64,000 nt of DNA, taken from assembly GCF_004799345.1 (NCBI RefSeq), contig NZ_SSMC01000002.1, positions 558,001-622,000 of the forward strand, read 5' to 3'. The translations under genes were made by a program, and so were the position numbers. Below the pieces are notes generated by a model. It did not search any database, had not been told where the DNA came from, and saw only the letters and a list, made by a program, of their open reading frames with translations. Shown here one piece after another: positions 6,875 to 16,538 of the stretch. The DNA comes from Robertkochia marina. GTDB taxonomy: Bacteria > Bacteroidota > Bacteroidia > Flavobacteriales > Flavobacteriaceae. Every line of letters begins with the position of its first letter. The first letter of the stretch is position 1.

Positions 6875-8668
6875 ATGACATACCCCGATATTCCCCTGGC
6901 GCAAACCATTGTACATCTCTGCAAGGCCAAGGGTATTCAGCATATTGTGATATCTCCGGGAAGCCGGAATGCTCCTCTCACGATCGGATTCACATCCGAT
7001 CCGTATTTTTCTACCTATAGTATTGTAGATGAAAGGAGTGCTGCCTTTTTTGCCATGGGAATGGCAATGCAGCAAAAGCAGCCCGTAGTGGTGGTATGTA
7101 CCTCGGGTTCAGCCTTACTTAATTACTACCCTGCCGTGTCTGAAGCCTTTTACAGTGATGTCCCCCTGGTGGTGATCTCCGCTGACCGTCCGCCGTACCG
7201 CATTGACATTGGTGACGGACAAACCATAAGACAGGACAATATTTTTGAAAGACATATTTTATATACCGCTAACCTTAAGCAGGACCTGAGAGAAGATCAT
7301 AATCCGTTGCATCGCGATCAGGATAGTATTCCTCCTGCCATGGAACTGGCTAAGAATGATGCCACTCTTCAAAAAGGGGTACAGCAGTATAATGAAACGG
7401 AGATCAATAATGCGTTAAATACGGCCATAGAAGACAGCGGACCTGTGCACCTTAATGCTCCCTTTGAAGAGCCGCTTTATAACAGGACCGAGGCCATGTC
7501 GGTAAGTCCAAAGAATATAGCTATTTCTCCAGTAACTCAAATAATCTCTGAAGAAGAAATCACTACATTGCAAAAGTTGTGGAATGGTGCTGCACGTAAG
7601 ATCGTTATGGTAGGCGTCCTTCAACCAAATACACTCGAACAAAAATTATTGGATCGCCTGGTGACGGATGATTCGGTGGTCTTACTAACAGAAACCACTT
7701 CCAACTTACATCAGAACAGGGCTTTTCCGTTTATCGACAAGTTAATAGCCCCCCTGGAAAAAATGGAGGATGCTACTCTGTTATGGCAAAAACTTCAACC
7801 GGAGATCCTGCTTACTTTTGGAGGTATGGTAGTTTCTAAAAAAGTCAAAGCCTTTCTCAGGAAATATCAGCCTAAACACCATTGGCATGTAGACCCTAAG
7901 AAGGCTTACGACACCTATTTCTGCCTGGAACGACATATTAAAACCGACATCAATACTTTTCTGAAACGTTTTGTTAACGGAACAATTCCTGTGGCAAACG
8001 GATATTTCCCCTATTGGGAAGGTATCCGAAAAAACAGAACCCTTGGCCATCTGGAGTACATGAAGCAGATCCCGTTTTGTGATTTTAAGGTCTATGAACA
8101 TGTGTTAAAGAAGATCCCTGACGGAACTAATTTGCAACTCAGTAACAGCTCAACCATCAGGTACGCCCAACTGTTTCAATTGAATTCTTCCCTTAAGGTA
8201 TTCTGTAATCGCGGTACCAGCGGGATTGATGGCAGTACCAGCACTGCCGTAGGAGCTGCCTTTCACGATGAGAATGCTACTGTTATGGTAACCGGCGATT
8301 TGAGTTTTTTCTATGATTCAAATGCCTTGTGGAATAATTATCTTAGAAAAGATTTTCGCATTATTGTGATCAATAATGGGGGAGGAGGTATATTCAGAAT
8401 CCTTCCCGGGGATAAGAACTCTGAAGCATTCAATACCTATTTTGAAACCACCCACGAGCTAAATGCCCGCGGACTCTGTGATACCTTCGGCCTGCGTTAT
8501 ATATTTGCCGAAAATGAGGAAGAATTGATACATGCTTTAGATAGCTTTTATGAAGATACAGAATCCCCTGGCTTATTAGAGGTATTTACTCCCCGTACCG
8601 TTAATGATGAGGTGCTTTTGAAGTATTTTAGGTTTTTGGCTGAATGGAATGGGGGAGGTTCTTTATAA
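6875..8668 (+). CDS. menD: SEPHCHC synthase (2-oxoglutarate decarboxylase)
   Basis: 597-residue thiamine-diphosphate enzyme that joins 2-oxoglutarate-derived succinic semialdehyde to isochorismate. Seen are the N-terminal HIVISPGSRNAPL, the VDERSAAFFAMGMA Glu region that activates the cofactor, VCTSGSALLNYYPAVSEA, and the C-terminal cofactor site NRGTSGIDGSTSTAVGAA...VTGDLSFFYDSNALWN...NNGGGGIF. Slightly longer than the E. coli enzyme, as is normal in flavobacteria. Follows menF by 196 bp of repeats. menH, which often follows menD, is not here. Confidence 0.96.
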   Translation: MTYPDIPLAQTIVHLCKAKGIQHIVISPGSRNAPLTIGFTSDPYFSTYSIVDERSAAFFAMGMAMQQKQPVVVVCTSGSALLNYYPAVSEAFYSDVPLVVISADRPPYRIDIGDGQTIRQDNIFERHILYTANLKQDLREDHNPLHRDQDSIPPAMELAKNDATLQKGVQQYNETEINNALNTAIEDSGPVHLNAPFEEPLYNRTEAMSVSPKNIAISPVTQIISEEEITTLQKLWNGAARKIVMVGVLQPNTLEQKLLDRLVTDDSVVLLTETTSNLHQNRAFPFIDKLIAPLEKMEDATLLWQKLQPEILLTFGGMVVSKKVKAFLRKYQPKHHWHVDPKKAYDTYFCLERHIKTDINTFLKRFVNGTIPVANGYFPYWEGIRKNRTLGHLEYMKQIPFCDFKVYEHVLKKIPDGTNLQLSNSSTIRYAQLFQLNSSLKVFCNRGTSGIDGSTSTAVGAAFHDENATVMVTGDLSFFYDSNALWNNYLRKDFRIIVINNGGGGIFRILPGDKNSEAFNTYFETTHELNARGLCDTFGLRYIFAENEEELIHALDSFYEDTESPGLLEVFTPRTVNDEVLLKYFRFLAEWNGGGSL

Positions 8669-8703
8669 CACCTTCTATAATGATAAATTCATAAATAAAT
8701 ATA

Positions 8704-8842
8704 GGCTCCTTCCCCTGGACAGGGGAAGGTGGTCACACTGTAAGTGTGAGCGGAAGGGGTTGATACTGATCTAGGTTTACAACCCACCCCGTCTCGAGGC
8801 TTTGCCTCAATCCACCCCTCCCTGACCAGGGAGGGGAACCTA
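8704..8842. repeat. REP-like composite element
   Basis: Left palindromic arm CCTTCCCCTGGACAGGGGAAGG, then a CACACTGTAAGTGTG hairpin, a middle ACCCACCCCGTCTCGAGGC...GCCTCAATCCACCCC segment, and a right palindromic arm CCCTCCCTGACCAGGGAGGGG. The same plan is stretched over 19350-19601. It lies between the menD end and the convergent tricorn gene end and could fold in RNA from either side. Confidence 0.7.
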
Positions 8843-8850
8843 ATTTTACT

Positions 8851-11800
8851 TTAGTTATTGTTAAATGATTTATCCGGGTATTCCGGCGCGGGAGGTACCT
8901 CTCTGGGGTCTTCTTCTATTTTTTTGAGAAGATGGTCAATGGCTGCCTGCAATTGTGCATCTTCCCCTTTAAAGGTGGCGTGAGGTTTATTGATCACCTC
9001 GATATCGGGAACGAATCCATGGCCTTCAATGAGCCATGCTCCCTCTTCGCCATAAACCCCATTCATGGGTGCCCTGGCGATCCCGTTATCACTGAGACGG
9101 TTTACTGAACTTAACCAGATCTCGCCTCCCCAGGTTCTGGCCCCTATACTGGTACCCAGTTCTAAACGTTTGAACCCTTCTGCAAAGGCTTCCCCATCAG
9201 AGGCCGTCAATTCGTCTACCAGGATCACCATATGCCCTCTAAAAGCGTATTGCATATTCCAATAGGGTTTTCCGGAGCGTGATTTCCAGTACATCCAGGC
9301 CTTACGCATGAGTTTTTCCAGGATAAAACTTTCAATATTACCCCCCCGGTTGTGGCGTACATCGATAATGATACCTTTTCTGTTGAATACAGGGTAGAAT
9401 TCCCGGTACCATTGATTCAGGTCTGAAGCACCCATGGCTCTAAGGTGTACGTAGCCTACTTGGTTGGCTGTTTTCTTCTCCACAATACGTCGGCGTGAAT
9501 ATTCCCAATCCCTGTATCTCAGACTGAAGTCATTATCCATGGGGCTAACGATCTTTTCGGTTTTTCCGTTCCCGGAGCGAATGGTTAAACGGACCTGTTT
9601 CCCGGCCTGGTTGCGCAGTAAGGCGCCAATATGAGGAACATCAAGTACAGGGGTGCCATTTACGGCCTCTATAATATCTCCTTCCTTGATGTTGAGGTAG
9701 GGGTCATCCAGGGGGGAGCGTTCGTCAGGATAGTCAGGGTCGGCTTTGTAAATATATTCGATACGGTAGCCACCTTTCTCCGAATCTCTCTTGAGTCGGG
9801 CTCCAAGACTGGCAACAGTGATATCGTTATCGTCGGTTCTGGTGTCACCACCTCTTACGCTTGTATGCAGGGCGGCCAGTTCACCTACGTAACGGCCAAT
9901 AAGGTCAGAAAGCTCTTCACGGGTGGTAATGCGGTCAAGCAGCGGATAATACCGGTTGTACATACCCTTCCAGTCTACTCCATGCATATTGGGATCATAG
10001 AAATAATCGCGTTCCATACGCCATGCATCTGTAAAGATTTGCTTCCAGTCTTCTTTGGGAGATATTGGGAACTTCCAGGAAGACATATCAATTTTGTTTT
10101 CATTGAGATTTCCTGCTTTTCCTGCTTTTGCCGGAATGGCGTAAAAGTTACCTTGCTTCATAAAAACCAGGTGTTCTTTATTGCCGCTCATTACAAAGCG
10201 GTCAACTTCTTCGGCCACGGTTTCTACCTTAGGGTCGTCGTTACTTATTTTAACAGATACCAGGTGGCTTTTTGCATTGACCCCTGTTTCTGAAGAGATA
10301 AAGAACAAGGCTTCTTGATTCACTTTCAGGTTTCTGTAATTACCAGGCGCTACAGGGATCTCGGTAAGACGCTCTTTAATGCCATCAAGGTCGATCGCCA
10401 CCTTTATTCCGGTATCTTCTTCCTGTTTTTTCTTCTTGCTCTTTGATGGAGTGTCTTCCCTTTCTTTTTCAGGAGTGTACAGTTCATCAACAGGGCGAAA
10501 AGGTGAGCGCAGGCCTTTAGTCAGAGGCAGGAGATAAAGTTTTTCGCTGGCATCGAAGTAGGGCTCAGGTTGACGGGTGCCCCAGGGAGCCCCTATCAGG
10601 CTTTGAAAATTCCGGTCGGAGATCAGGTAGATAAATTTCCCATCCTCACTCCATTGCGGACTGCGGGAATTTGCTCTGTCAGTAGTCAGGGCTGTAGTTT
10701 CTCCCGAGGAAAGACTGTAAAGAAGGATCTGGCTCATGGTGTTCTCTGCGGCCTGCTCGAACACGATCCATTTCGAATCCGGCGACCAGGAATGATCGCC
10801 TGTGCCTTCTTCATTGGTTGATATGACCGTTACCTTTCCTGATGCTACTTCAAGCAGGTTCATGTGGTTGTTCAGATCATTAAAGGCAATGAACTTTCCG
10901 TCCGGAGAAGGTGTGCCCCCAAAACGAAGTATATTACCGTTATTACTGATCTGCTTTTCATCGTCAATACCTAAGGCATCCAGTCGCCAATATTCAAATT
11001 CGCCGGATTGATCAGAAAGGGTGTAAATATATTTCCCATCTTCAGAGAAAAAGGCATCGCGATATCGAATGTCTTTTTTAGGAGCAAACTGGACAAATCG
11101 GCCCGTTTTTACCGGTGCAATAAAGATGCGGCCTCTTGCCGTTATTACAATGCGTTCTCCTTTAGGATCTGTGTTAACAGAGGTAATGTATTGGGTAGGG
11201 TTTTCCACCCATTTTTCTCTCAGCTGATCCAGGTCAGATGGGAGGGTGATCTCCAGCTTTTTAGCTTCACCGTTGGTAATGTCGAGAATCCAAAGATCAG
11301 CCCCGTGATGGTACACTATTTGGTTTTCATAGATATCGGCAGATCTTACATCAAAAACCTTATGAGTAGTATGTTGTTTCAGATCGCCTCCTTCTGCAGT
11401 CATAGACCAAATATTCATAATTCCATCCCGATCGGTTAAAAAATAAACCCGGCCCTTGTGGTACATCGGATTAAAACTTTCTCCCGCGTAATCGGTTGTG
11501 AGTTTCACTGCTTCCTCTTGCCCCTCGGTATATTTCCAGATCTGTCGGGCGGTACCTCCTTTATATCGTTTGGTTACATTCCTGTGATCTCTTGGGCTCA
11601 CAAAATACACGGTATTCGTAGCAAGGTCCATATCGGCCTCACTGCCCTGGGCCAAAGGTAGAAGATCGTTGGTATGGGCCACCGGGTTATGACTAACCAC
11701 CTGCAGGTCGGGTAGGGTGGCGTAGGCTGCTGTGTGATAGAGAATCTTTTCAGGACTCACCCAACTTGTGGCGGTGGCCTCTGAATTTTCGTAAGTGATC

Positions 11801-12129
11801 CTTATCGGGATACCTCCTTCTACGGGCATGGTATAGAGTTCAGAGGGTCCTTCATAGCTGGCAGTGAATACGATCTGCCTTCCATCAGGTGAAAAGACCG
11901 GATGGGTTTCAGACTCATGGTGGGTCGTGAGGCGAACGGCCTGCCCTCCCTCTGCAGAAACCTTCCAGAGATCTCCCTCAGCAGAAAAAATGACGGTATT
12001 GCCATGTATGGCAGGGAACCGATAATAACCTTGAATATTTTGCCCAAACAACTCAGGAATCAGGCCCCAAAAAAGTACGATCGTCAACAGTGGTAGTGTA
12101 CTGCCGGAAACAAAAAAGCTTCTTTTCAT
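8851..12129 (-). CDS. Tricorn-like protease (S41 family)
   Basis: 1092-residue exported peptidase. A signal peptide (about residues 1-29, ending ELFGQ) is followed by WD40/TolB-like beta-propeller repeats with SPDGRQIVFTASYEG-type motifs (about 35-640), a C1 domain with the LHTSVRGGD His region (about 765), a PDZ-like domain (EGDIIEAVNGTPVLDV, about 835) and the C2 catalytic domain with IDVRHNRGGN and the nucleophile Ser near 977 in LTASDGEAFAEGF. This is the Tricorn order. Tricorn degrades short peptides; a secreted bacterial form probably trims extracellular or periplasmic peptides. Basic KSKKKK insert near 570 is low complexity. Confidence 0.93.
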   Translation of the reverse strand: MKRSFFVSGSTLPLLTIVLFWGLIPELFGQNIQGYYRFPAIHGNTVIFSAEGDLWKVSAEGGQAVRLTTHHESETHPVFSPDGRQIVFTASYEGPSELYTMPVEGGIPIRITYENSEATATSWVSPEKILYHTAAYATLPDLQVVSHNPVAHTNDLLPLAQGSEADMDLATNTVYFVSPRDHRNVTKRYKGGTARQIWKYTEGQEEAVKLTTDYAGESFNPMYHKGRVYFLTDRDGIMNIWSMTAEGGDLKQHTTHKVFDVRSADIYENQIVYHHGADLWILDITNGEAKKLEITLPSDLDQLREKWVENPTQYITSVNTDPKGERIVITARGRIFIAPVKTGRFVQFAPKKDIRYRDAFFSEDGKYIYTLSDQSGEFEYWRLDALGIDDEKQISNNGNILRFGGTPSPDGKFIAFNDLNNHMNLLEVASGKVTVISTNEEGTGDHSWSPDSKWIVFEQAAENTMSQILLYSLSSGETTALTTDRANSRSPQWSEDGKFIYLISDRNFQSLIGAPWGTRQPEPYFDASEKLYLLPLTKGLRSPFRPVDELYTPEKEREDTPSKSKKKKQEEDTGIKVAIDLDGIKERLTEIPVAPGNYRNLKVNQEALFFISSETGVNAKSHLVSVKISNDDPKVETVAEEVDRFVMSGNKEHLVFMKQGNFYAIPAKAGKAGNLNENKIDMSSWKFPISPKEDWKQIFTDAWRMERDYFYDPNMHGVDWKGMYNRYYPLLDRITTREELSDLIGRYVGELAALHTSVRGGDTRTDDNDITVASLGARLKRDSEKGGYRIEYIYKADPDYPDERSPLDDPYLNIKEGDIIEAVNGTPVLDVPHIGALLRNQAGKQVRLTIRSGNGKTEKIVSPMDNDFSLRYRDWEYSRRRIVEKKTANQVGYVHLRAMGASDLNQWYREFYPVFNRKGIIIDVRHNRGGNIESFILEKLMRKAWMYWKSRSGKPYWNMQYAFRGHMVILVDELTASDGEAFAEGFKRLELGTSIGARTWGGEIWLSSVNRLSDNGIARAPMNGVYGEEGAWLIEGHGFVPDIEVINKPHATFKGEDAQLQAAIDHLLKKIEEDPREVPPAPEYPDKSFNNN

Positions 12130-12213
12130 TATAATACATTGTAGGATTCTTATTATAAAATTATAGGAATCTCTTCAAGGTATGGAAAGCCCTCTGAATT
12201 ATTTATCAACGAG

Positions 12214-14622
12214 TTATTCAGCAGGCTCGCGGAGGGAAGCAGAAAAGGTTACTTTTTTTCGTTCGGTTTCCAGGATCCACTGAGAGTCATTTTCACTCAG
12301 CGAGATCTTATCTTTCTCAAAGGTGGGCTGGAGATATCTTGTTTTAGGAAGAATAATTTTCAAATTCCAGGTTTTCAGATCGTGCTCAGCGGTATAAGAC
12401 ATCATTCCGTTCTCCTTTTTATAGCTCATGGTTATGGTTCCGTCTGCTACCGGTACATTTTCTAATCGGGCTTCCGGCCAGGAAGATGGCATTTGTGGCT
12501 TCAGCAGCAGGGTGTTGGTTGCTGCCTCCGGGCTAAGGCCGAAGAATTGTGATATGATCGGAACGGCGTAGCTGTAAATAGTCCAAGCCTGGGTCATCAT
12601 ACCATAGTCAGGAGATACCTCGTAGATACTTCCTGGAAATGCATAGCTGAAGCTGCGTGTCATTCGTTTGAGGTAATCCAGGGCCTCATCCGGACGTCCA
12701 TAATTGTTTTCAGCAATGGCTTGTACTCCTGTGGGCAGGGTCATTACGGCTCCCGTATACGAAAACACCTTACTTCCTTTAAAAGAAGAGCTGTCGCTGC
12801 CGGCCGACTCATCCCTGTCAATCCCTGTTACAAACACCCCGAAAGGGTTTACGAACCTTTTGGCTGTATTGAGTGCTTTAATAGCTTTTTCCTCAGGGGC
12901 GATTCCGGTTTCCATAGGAGTGTTTACCACCCAGTTGTGATGCATTACAAAGGGCCTGGAATGATCGGAAGGGTTATTTTGTATCATTTTCCTGGTCTGC
13001 TCCAATTCTTCTATGGCCCAGGGTTTATTCAGGGTGTCTGCTCTCACTATCGCATCTTCTATAAGACGTAACGCCTGCTCGTCAGTACCAATAAAATCTG
13101 CGTAAGACTCGAAATCTTCTGACCAAAAACGTTCATTGATAGACTCTTTCAGAAGTCCTGCCTTTCGGTTGTATTCTTCTGCCAGATCATCTTCCCCTAA
13201 TACCTTAGCCAGGTAGGCTGCGTCGGTATAGGCCTGTTGGGTATACACAGCTACATCGATCATTTCACTGTCAAGTCCGTGAATTTCCATCATCCCAAAT
13301 CCGTCAGGAAAACCATTCCCATCCTTGTCGGTTGCTGTTTCCAGCCATTGAAGCCCTTTTTTAATGGTAGGGAAATAGGATCTTGCAAACGCCTCATCAG
13401 CACTCCAATCGTAAATACGCCTTATCAGGGTAACAAACTGAGGAGTTTCGTTAATGTTACCTTCATTGAAGACAGCCCCATTGGTAGATACTTCATGAAC
13501 AATTCTACCATTGCCGTTAACGGCCTCTGAGATACTGTCTAATAGTTGAATGGTCTTGTATACGGTTTCCCGCTGCCCGATCATCATATAGCCTTGCAAG
13601 GCGTATTCGCTGTCTACGCCAAACCACCAGGGATAGTCCGGAATACCGGCTCCGATACCGGTACCTATTCCGGGAACCTTGCGTACCAGCCAATCGCAGT
13701 TGTATTTTAACCAACGGAAGGCCTGCTCTAATTTTTTATCAGGTATGGTAAGTTTTGAGATATCCTCCAAAGCATCATAGCGCATTTTTTTCTGATTCAA
13801 CAATGCCGGCCAGTTTTTGCTAAGAGAAATAAGTGTGTTCTCAGCCTCAATAGGAGAGCGCAGGGAGCCTGCAATAAAGAATCGAATGGGCAATTGTTCT
13901 TCACCCTCCAGCTCCAACTCGAAAACAGAACTTACAGAAGTACCTATGCCTGGATGTGTACTCTCTGAAATAACCTGTTTTACAGGTGCGAGGGAAGAGG
14001 TGATAGCGACGCTGGAGGAAGCAGTGGTATCGTTAATGATAATTATATTTTTTGCTTTGTCGATCTTCGCGATATCCTCTCCGTCCTTTAAACCGGTACG
14101 CTCTCCCAGCCAGGTTGGCCGGATGTCGCTGTTTGCTGAGAACTCTAATTGGAATTTCACCGGTTTTGAGTCGGTGTTGGTGATTGTGTATTCCAGAACA
14201 AGTCCTTCAGTATCATCAGGAATAAACTGCCGCCTTACAATTTTTAAATGCTGAGCCGTCAGTTCAAAGGTATGAGCGTTAGCAAAGGGGTAGTTGGTAA
14301 ATGCAGTTGCTTTAGTGAGCCGGGTATTGGTATTGTTGGCGCTGATACGAACATCAAAACCATCCAACATTTTCATAGGGTGGTTCCAAAGTCCTCCCAT
14401 TTCTCCAGGGATATGCCATCCTAACTCCGGAAAACTGCCATCCTGATGGCCCACCAGGTAAAAACGGTTACCTGCCGTTACATAAGGCGTCTGCAGATAA
14501 TCAGGGTCTCCCGAAATTTTCTCGGTGCCAGAGATCACCGATGACATAGTAGGCGAAAAACTGTCACTGCTGCAGGCAGTGAACAATAGCAGAAATACGA
14601 TAGATGTAATACAGGTTTTCAT
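12214..14622 (-). CDS. Lipoprotein with (alpha/alpha)6 glycosidase-like domain
   Basis: 802 residues. A lipoprotein signal ends at C17 (FTAC), followed by SSDS. An N-terminal beta-sandwich (about 40-270) leads to a helical toroid domain (about 285-640) with PDYPWWFGVDSEYALQGYMMIGQ, DKDGNGFPDGFGMMEIHGLDSEMIDVAVYTQQAY and DRDESAGSDSSSF, then a C-terminal sandwich. This resembles glycogen-debranching/GH63-, GH15-like families; acidic residues in these segments are candidates for catalysis. The linkage and sugar cannot be told. It sits upstream of the tricorn gene on the same strand, 84 bp apart, so both may be co-transcribed. Confidence 0.7.
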   Translation of the reverse strand: MKTCITSIVFLLLFTACSSDSFSPTMSSVISGTEKISGDPDYLQTPYVTAGNRFYLVGHQDGSFPELGWHIPGEMGGLWNHPMKMLDGFDVRISANNTNTRLTKATAFTNYPFANAHTFELTAQHLKIVRRQFIPDDTEGLVLEYTITNTDSKPVKFQLEFSANSDIRPTWLGERTGLKDGEDIAKIDKAKNIIIINDTTASSSVAITSSLAPVKQVISESTHPGIGTSVSSVFELELEGEEQLPIRFFIAGSLRSPIEAENTLISLSKNWPALLNQKKMRYDALEDISKLTIPDKKLEQAFRWLKYNCDWLVRKVPGIGTGIGAGIPDYPWWFGVDSEYALQGYMMIGQRETVYKTIQLLDSISEAVNGNGRIVHEVSTNGAVFNEGNINETPQFVTLIRRIYDWSADEAFARSYFPTIKKGLQWLETATDKDGNGFPDGFGMMEIHGLDSEMIDVAVYTQQAYTDAAYLAKVLGEDDLAEEYNRKAGLLKESINERFWSEDFESYADFIGTDEQALRLIEDAIVRADTLNKPWAIEELEQTRKMIQNNPSDHSRPFVMHHNWVVNTPMETGIAPEEKAIKALNTAKRFVNPFGVFVTGIDRDESAGSDSSSFKGSKVFSYTGAVMTLPTGVQAIAENNYGRPDEALDYLKRMTRSFSYAFPGSIYEVSPDYGMMTQAWTIYSYAVPIISQFFGLSPEAATNTLLLKPQMPSSWPEARLENVPVADGTITMSYKKENGMMSYTAEHDLKTWNLKIILPKTRYLQPTFEKDKISLSENDSQWILETERKKVTFSASLREPAE

Positions 14623-14751
14623 AATTATTGGCTATTACCATAAAGTTAATCATAATGTATGAGATGATTTTTTAAAGCCGTGATTTTGAAAAATATGGTG
14701 GCAGACATCAGGATTCGGTATTCCTGGGTTAAGAATGGAGATGTTTTTAAT

Positions 14752-14759
14752 TACTTTTG
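14752..14759 (+). promoter_or_regulatory. -7 box directly before the cvfB-like start
   Basis: TACTTTTG fits the Bacteroidota TAnnTTTG box and ends 4 bp before the ATG at 14764. If it is used, the transcript would begin at or very near the start codon. Confidence 0.4.
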
Positions 14760-14763
14760 CTAT

Positions 14764-15594
14764 ATGATAAAAATTGGAGTTTTTAATACCCTGAATATCC
14801 TTAGACATACCTCGGTTGGCTTGTTTTTGGGTGATGATGATGGCAATGAGATACTATTGCCAAATAAATACGTGCCCGAGAATTACCATATAGGTGATAC
14901 CATTAACGTTTTTTGCTACCTGGATCATGAAGAGAGGCCGGTTGCTGTAACGCTTACACCAAAGATCACCCTGAATTCATTTGCCTTGCTTAAGGTCGCT
15001 GATGTAACTGATTTAGGTGCTTTTATGGACTGGGGAATGGAGAAACATCTTTTCGTACCATTTAAAGAACAGGCCAGAAAGATGGAGCTTGGTAAATGGT
15101 ACCTGGTCTATATGTATGAAGATGAAAAGACCGGTCGTTTGGTGGGAAGCAGCAAAACAGATCGGTTTTTAAGTAATGAGAACGTAGACCTGAATCGTTT
15201 TGATGCTGTTGACCTTATTGTATATCGTTACACTGATCTTGGGGTGGAGGTTATTGTTAACGGCAAGTATAAAGGCCTGGTTTATAAAGATGAGATCTAT
15301 AAAAAACTTCACCTGGGAGAGCGTCTTACCGGGGTGGTGAAAAAAGTGAGAGACGACAATAAAATAGACATTTCCTTAGAGCAGTTAGGTTTTAAGAACC
15401 TTGAACCCAGTGCTGAGAAAATACTTAGTGTCTTGGAAGAAAACAGCGGGTTTCTGGGACTGCATGACAAAAGCGATCCTGAAAGGATAAAAGAAGTCCT
15501 GGGCATGAGCAAGAAGAGCTTTAAGAAGGCGATAGGAGTGCTGTATAAAAAGAAGAATATTCGGATCGAAGACGATGGGATCTATCGTATATGA
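14764..15594 (+). CDS. CvfB-like S1-domain RNA-binding protein
   Basis: 276-residue protein with tandem S1-type OB domains (about 1-65, 66-130, 145-215) and a C-terminal winged-helix-like segment that includes DPERIKEVLGMSKKSFKKAIGVLYKKKNI. This is the architecture of CvfB/YitL proteins, which bind RNA and influence virulence or stress genes in Firmicutes. The ATG at 14764 (MIKIGVFNTLNILR) matches the usual family beginning; an upstream in-frame ATG at 14680 adds 28 atypical residues and would lie upstream of the likely promoter. It is followed by menB after 58 bp. Confidence 0.85.
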   Translation: MIKIGVFNTLNILRHTSVGLFLGDDDGNEILLPNKYVPENYHIGDTINVFCYLDHEERPVAVTLTPKITLNSFALLKVADVTDLGAFMDWGMEKHLFVPFKEQARKMELGKWYLVYMYEDEKTGRLVGSSKTDRFLSNENVDLNRFDAVDLIVYRYTDLGVEVIVNGKYKGLVYKDEIYKKLHLGERLTGVVKKVRDDNKIDISLEQLGFKNLEPSAEKILSVLEENSGFLGLHDKSDPERIKEVLGMSKKSFKKAIGVLYKKKNIRIEDDGIYRI

Positions 15595-15652
15595 CGTAAA
15601 ATCGTACACAATTAGAAGAAATTTCATAAATTCATAACCAAATAGATTAATA

Positions 15653-16504
15653 ATGAGCGTGATACCAAATCCGAAATGGAAAACCGTTAAGGAGTATGAA
15701 GATATAACGTATAAGAAGTGTGATGGAGTAGCCAGGATAGCCTTTAACAGGCCGAATGTAAGGAATGCTTTTCGTCCCAAAACGGTGGGAGAACTTTTCG
15801 AAGCTTTTTTAGATGCCAGGGAAGACACCTCTATTGGGGTGGTTTTACTTTCAGCAGAAGGACCTTCATCTAAAGACGGGGTATATTCTTTTTGCAGCGG
15901 GGGCGACCAGAATGCCCGCGGACACCAGGGGTATGTTGATGATGATGGGATGCCTCGATTAAACATTCTTGAAGTACAGCGTCTGATCAGATTCATGCCT
16001 AAGGTTGTTATCGCTGTGGTACCTGGTTGGGCCGTTGGTGGGGGGCATAGTTTGCACGTAACCTGCGATCTTACCCTTGCCAGTAAAGAACATGCAATTT
16101 TTAAGCAAACGGATGCCGATGTAACCAGTTTTGACGGAGGATATGGTTCGGCCTATCTCGCCAAAATGGTAGGGCAGAAGCGTGCCAGAGAGATATTTTT
16201 CCTTGGAAGAAATTACTCTGCGCAGGAGGCCTTTGACATGGGGATGGTAAATGCCGTTGTTTCTCATGCAGACCTCGAGCAAACCGCCTGGGAATGGGCA
16301 CGTGAGATCCTTGCCAAGTCGCCTACCTCGATTAAAATGCTCAAATTTGCCTTTAATCTTACTGATGATGGCATGGTAGGCCAACAGGTATTTGCCGGAG
16401 AGGCCACCCGACTGGCTTATATGACTGATGAGGCTAAAGAAGGTAGAAATGCCTTTTTAGAGAAGCGAAAGCCCGATTTTAAAGATATTAAATGGATACC
16501 TTAA
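15653..16504 (+). CDS. menB: 1,4-dihydroxy-2-naphthoyl-CoA synthase
   Basis: 283-residue crotonase-family enzyme that closes the naphthoquinone ring from o-succinylbenzoyl-CoA. Diagnostic strings are ARIAFNRPNVRNAFRPKTV, YSFCSGGDQNARG (oxyanion-hole region), AVVPGWAVGGGHSLHVTCDLTLAS and the SFDGGYGSAYLAKMVGQKRAREIFFLGRNY segment typical of MenB rather than general enoyl-CoA hydratases. Its length is standard. Forms a plus-strand run with the SPOR protein and menA. Confidence 0.97.
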   Translation: MSVIPNPKWKTVKEYEDITYKKCDGVARIAFNRPNVRNAFRPKTVGELFEAFLDAREDTSIGVVLLSAEGPSSKDGVYSFCSGGDQNARGHQGYVDDDGMPRLNILEVQRLIRFMPKVVIAVVPGWAVGGGHSLHVTCDLTLASKEHAIFKQTDADVTSFDGGYGSAYLAKMVGQKRAREIFFLGRNYSAQEAFDMGMVNAVVSHADLEQTAWEWAREILAKSPTSIKMLKFAFNLTDDGMVGQQVFAGEATRLAYMTDEAKEGRNAFLEKRKPDFKDIKWIP

Positions 16505-16538
16505 CATAATTTGTAACACCCCATAAAATCTATGTACC

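Noticed and set aside
9631-10293. 220-codon plus-strand frame inside the tricorn gene
   Set aside because: It is a shadow of the 1092-residue minus-strand gene, which has clear domains and signal peptide.
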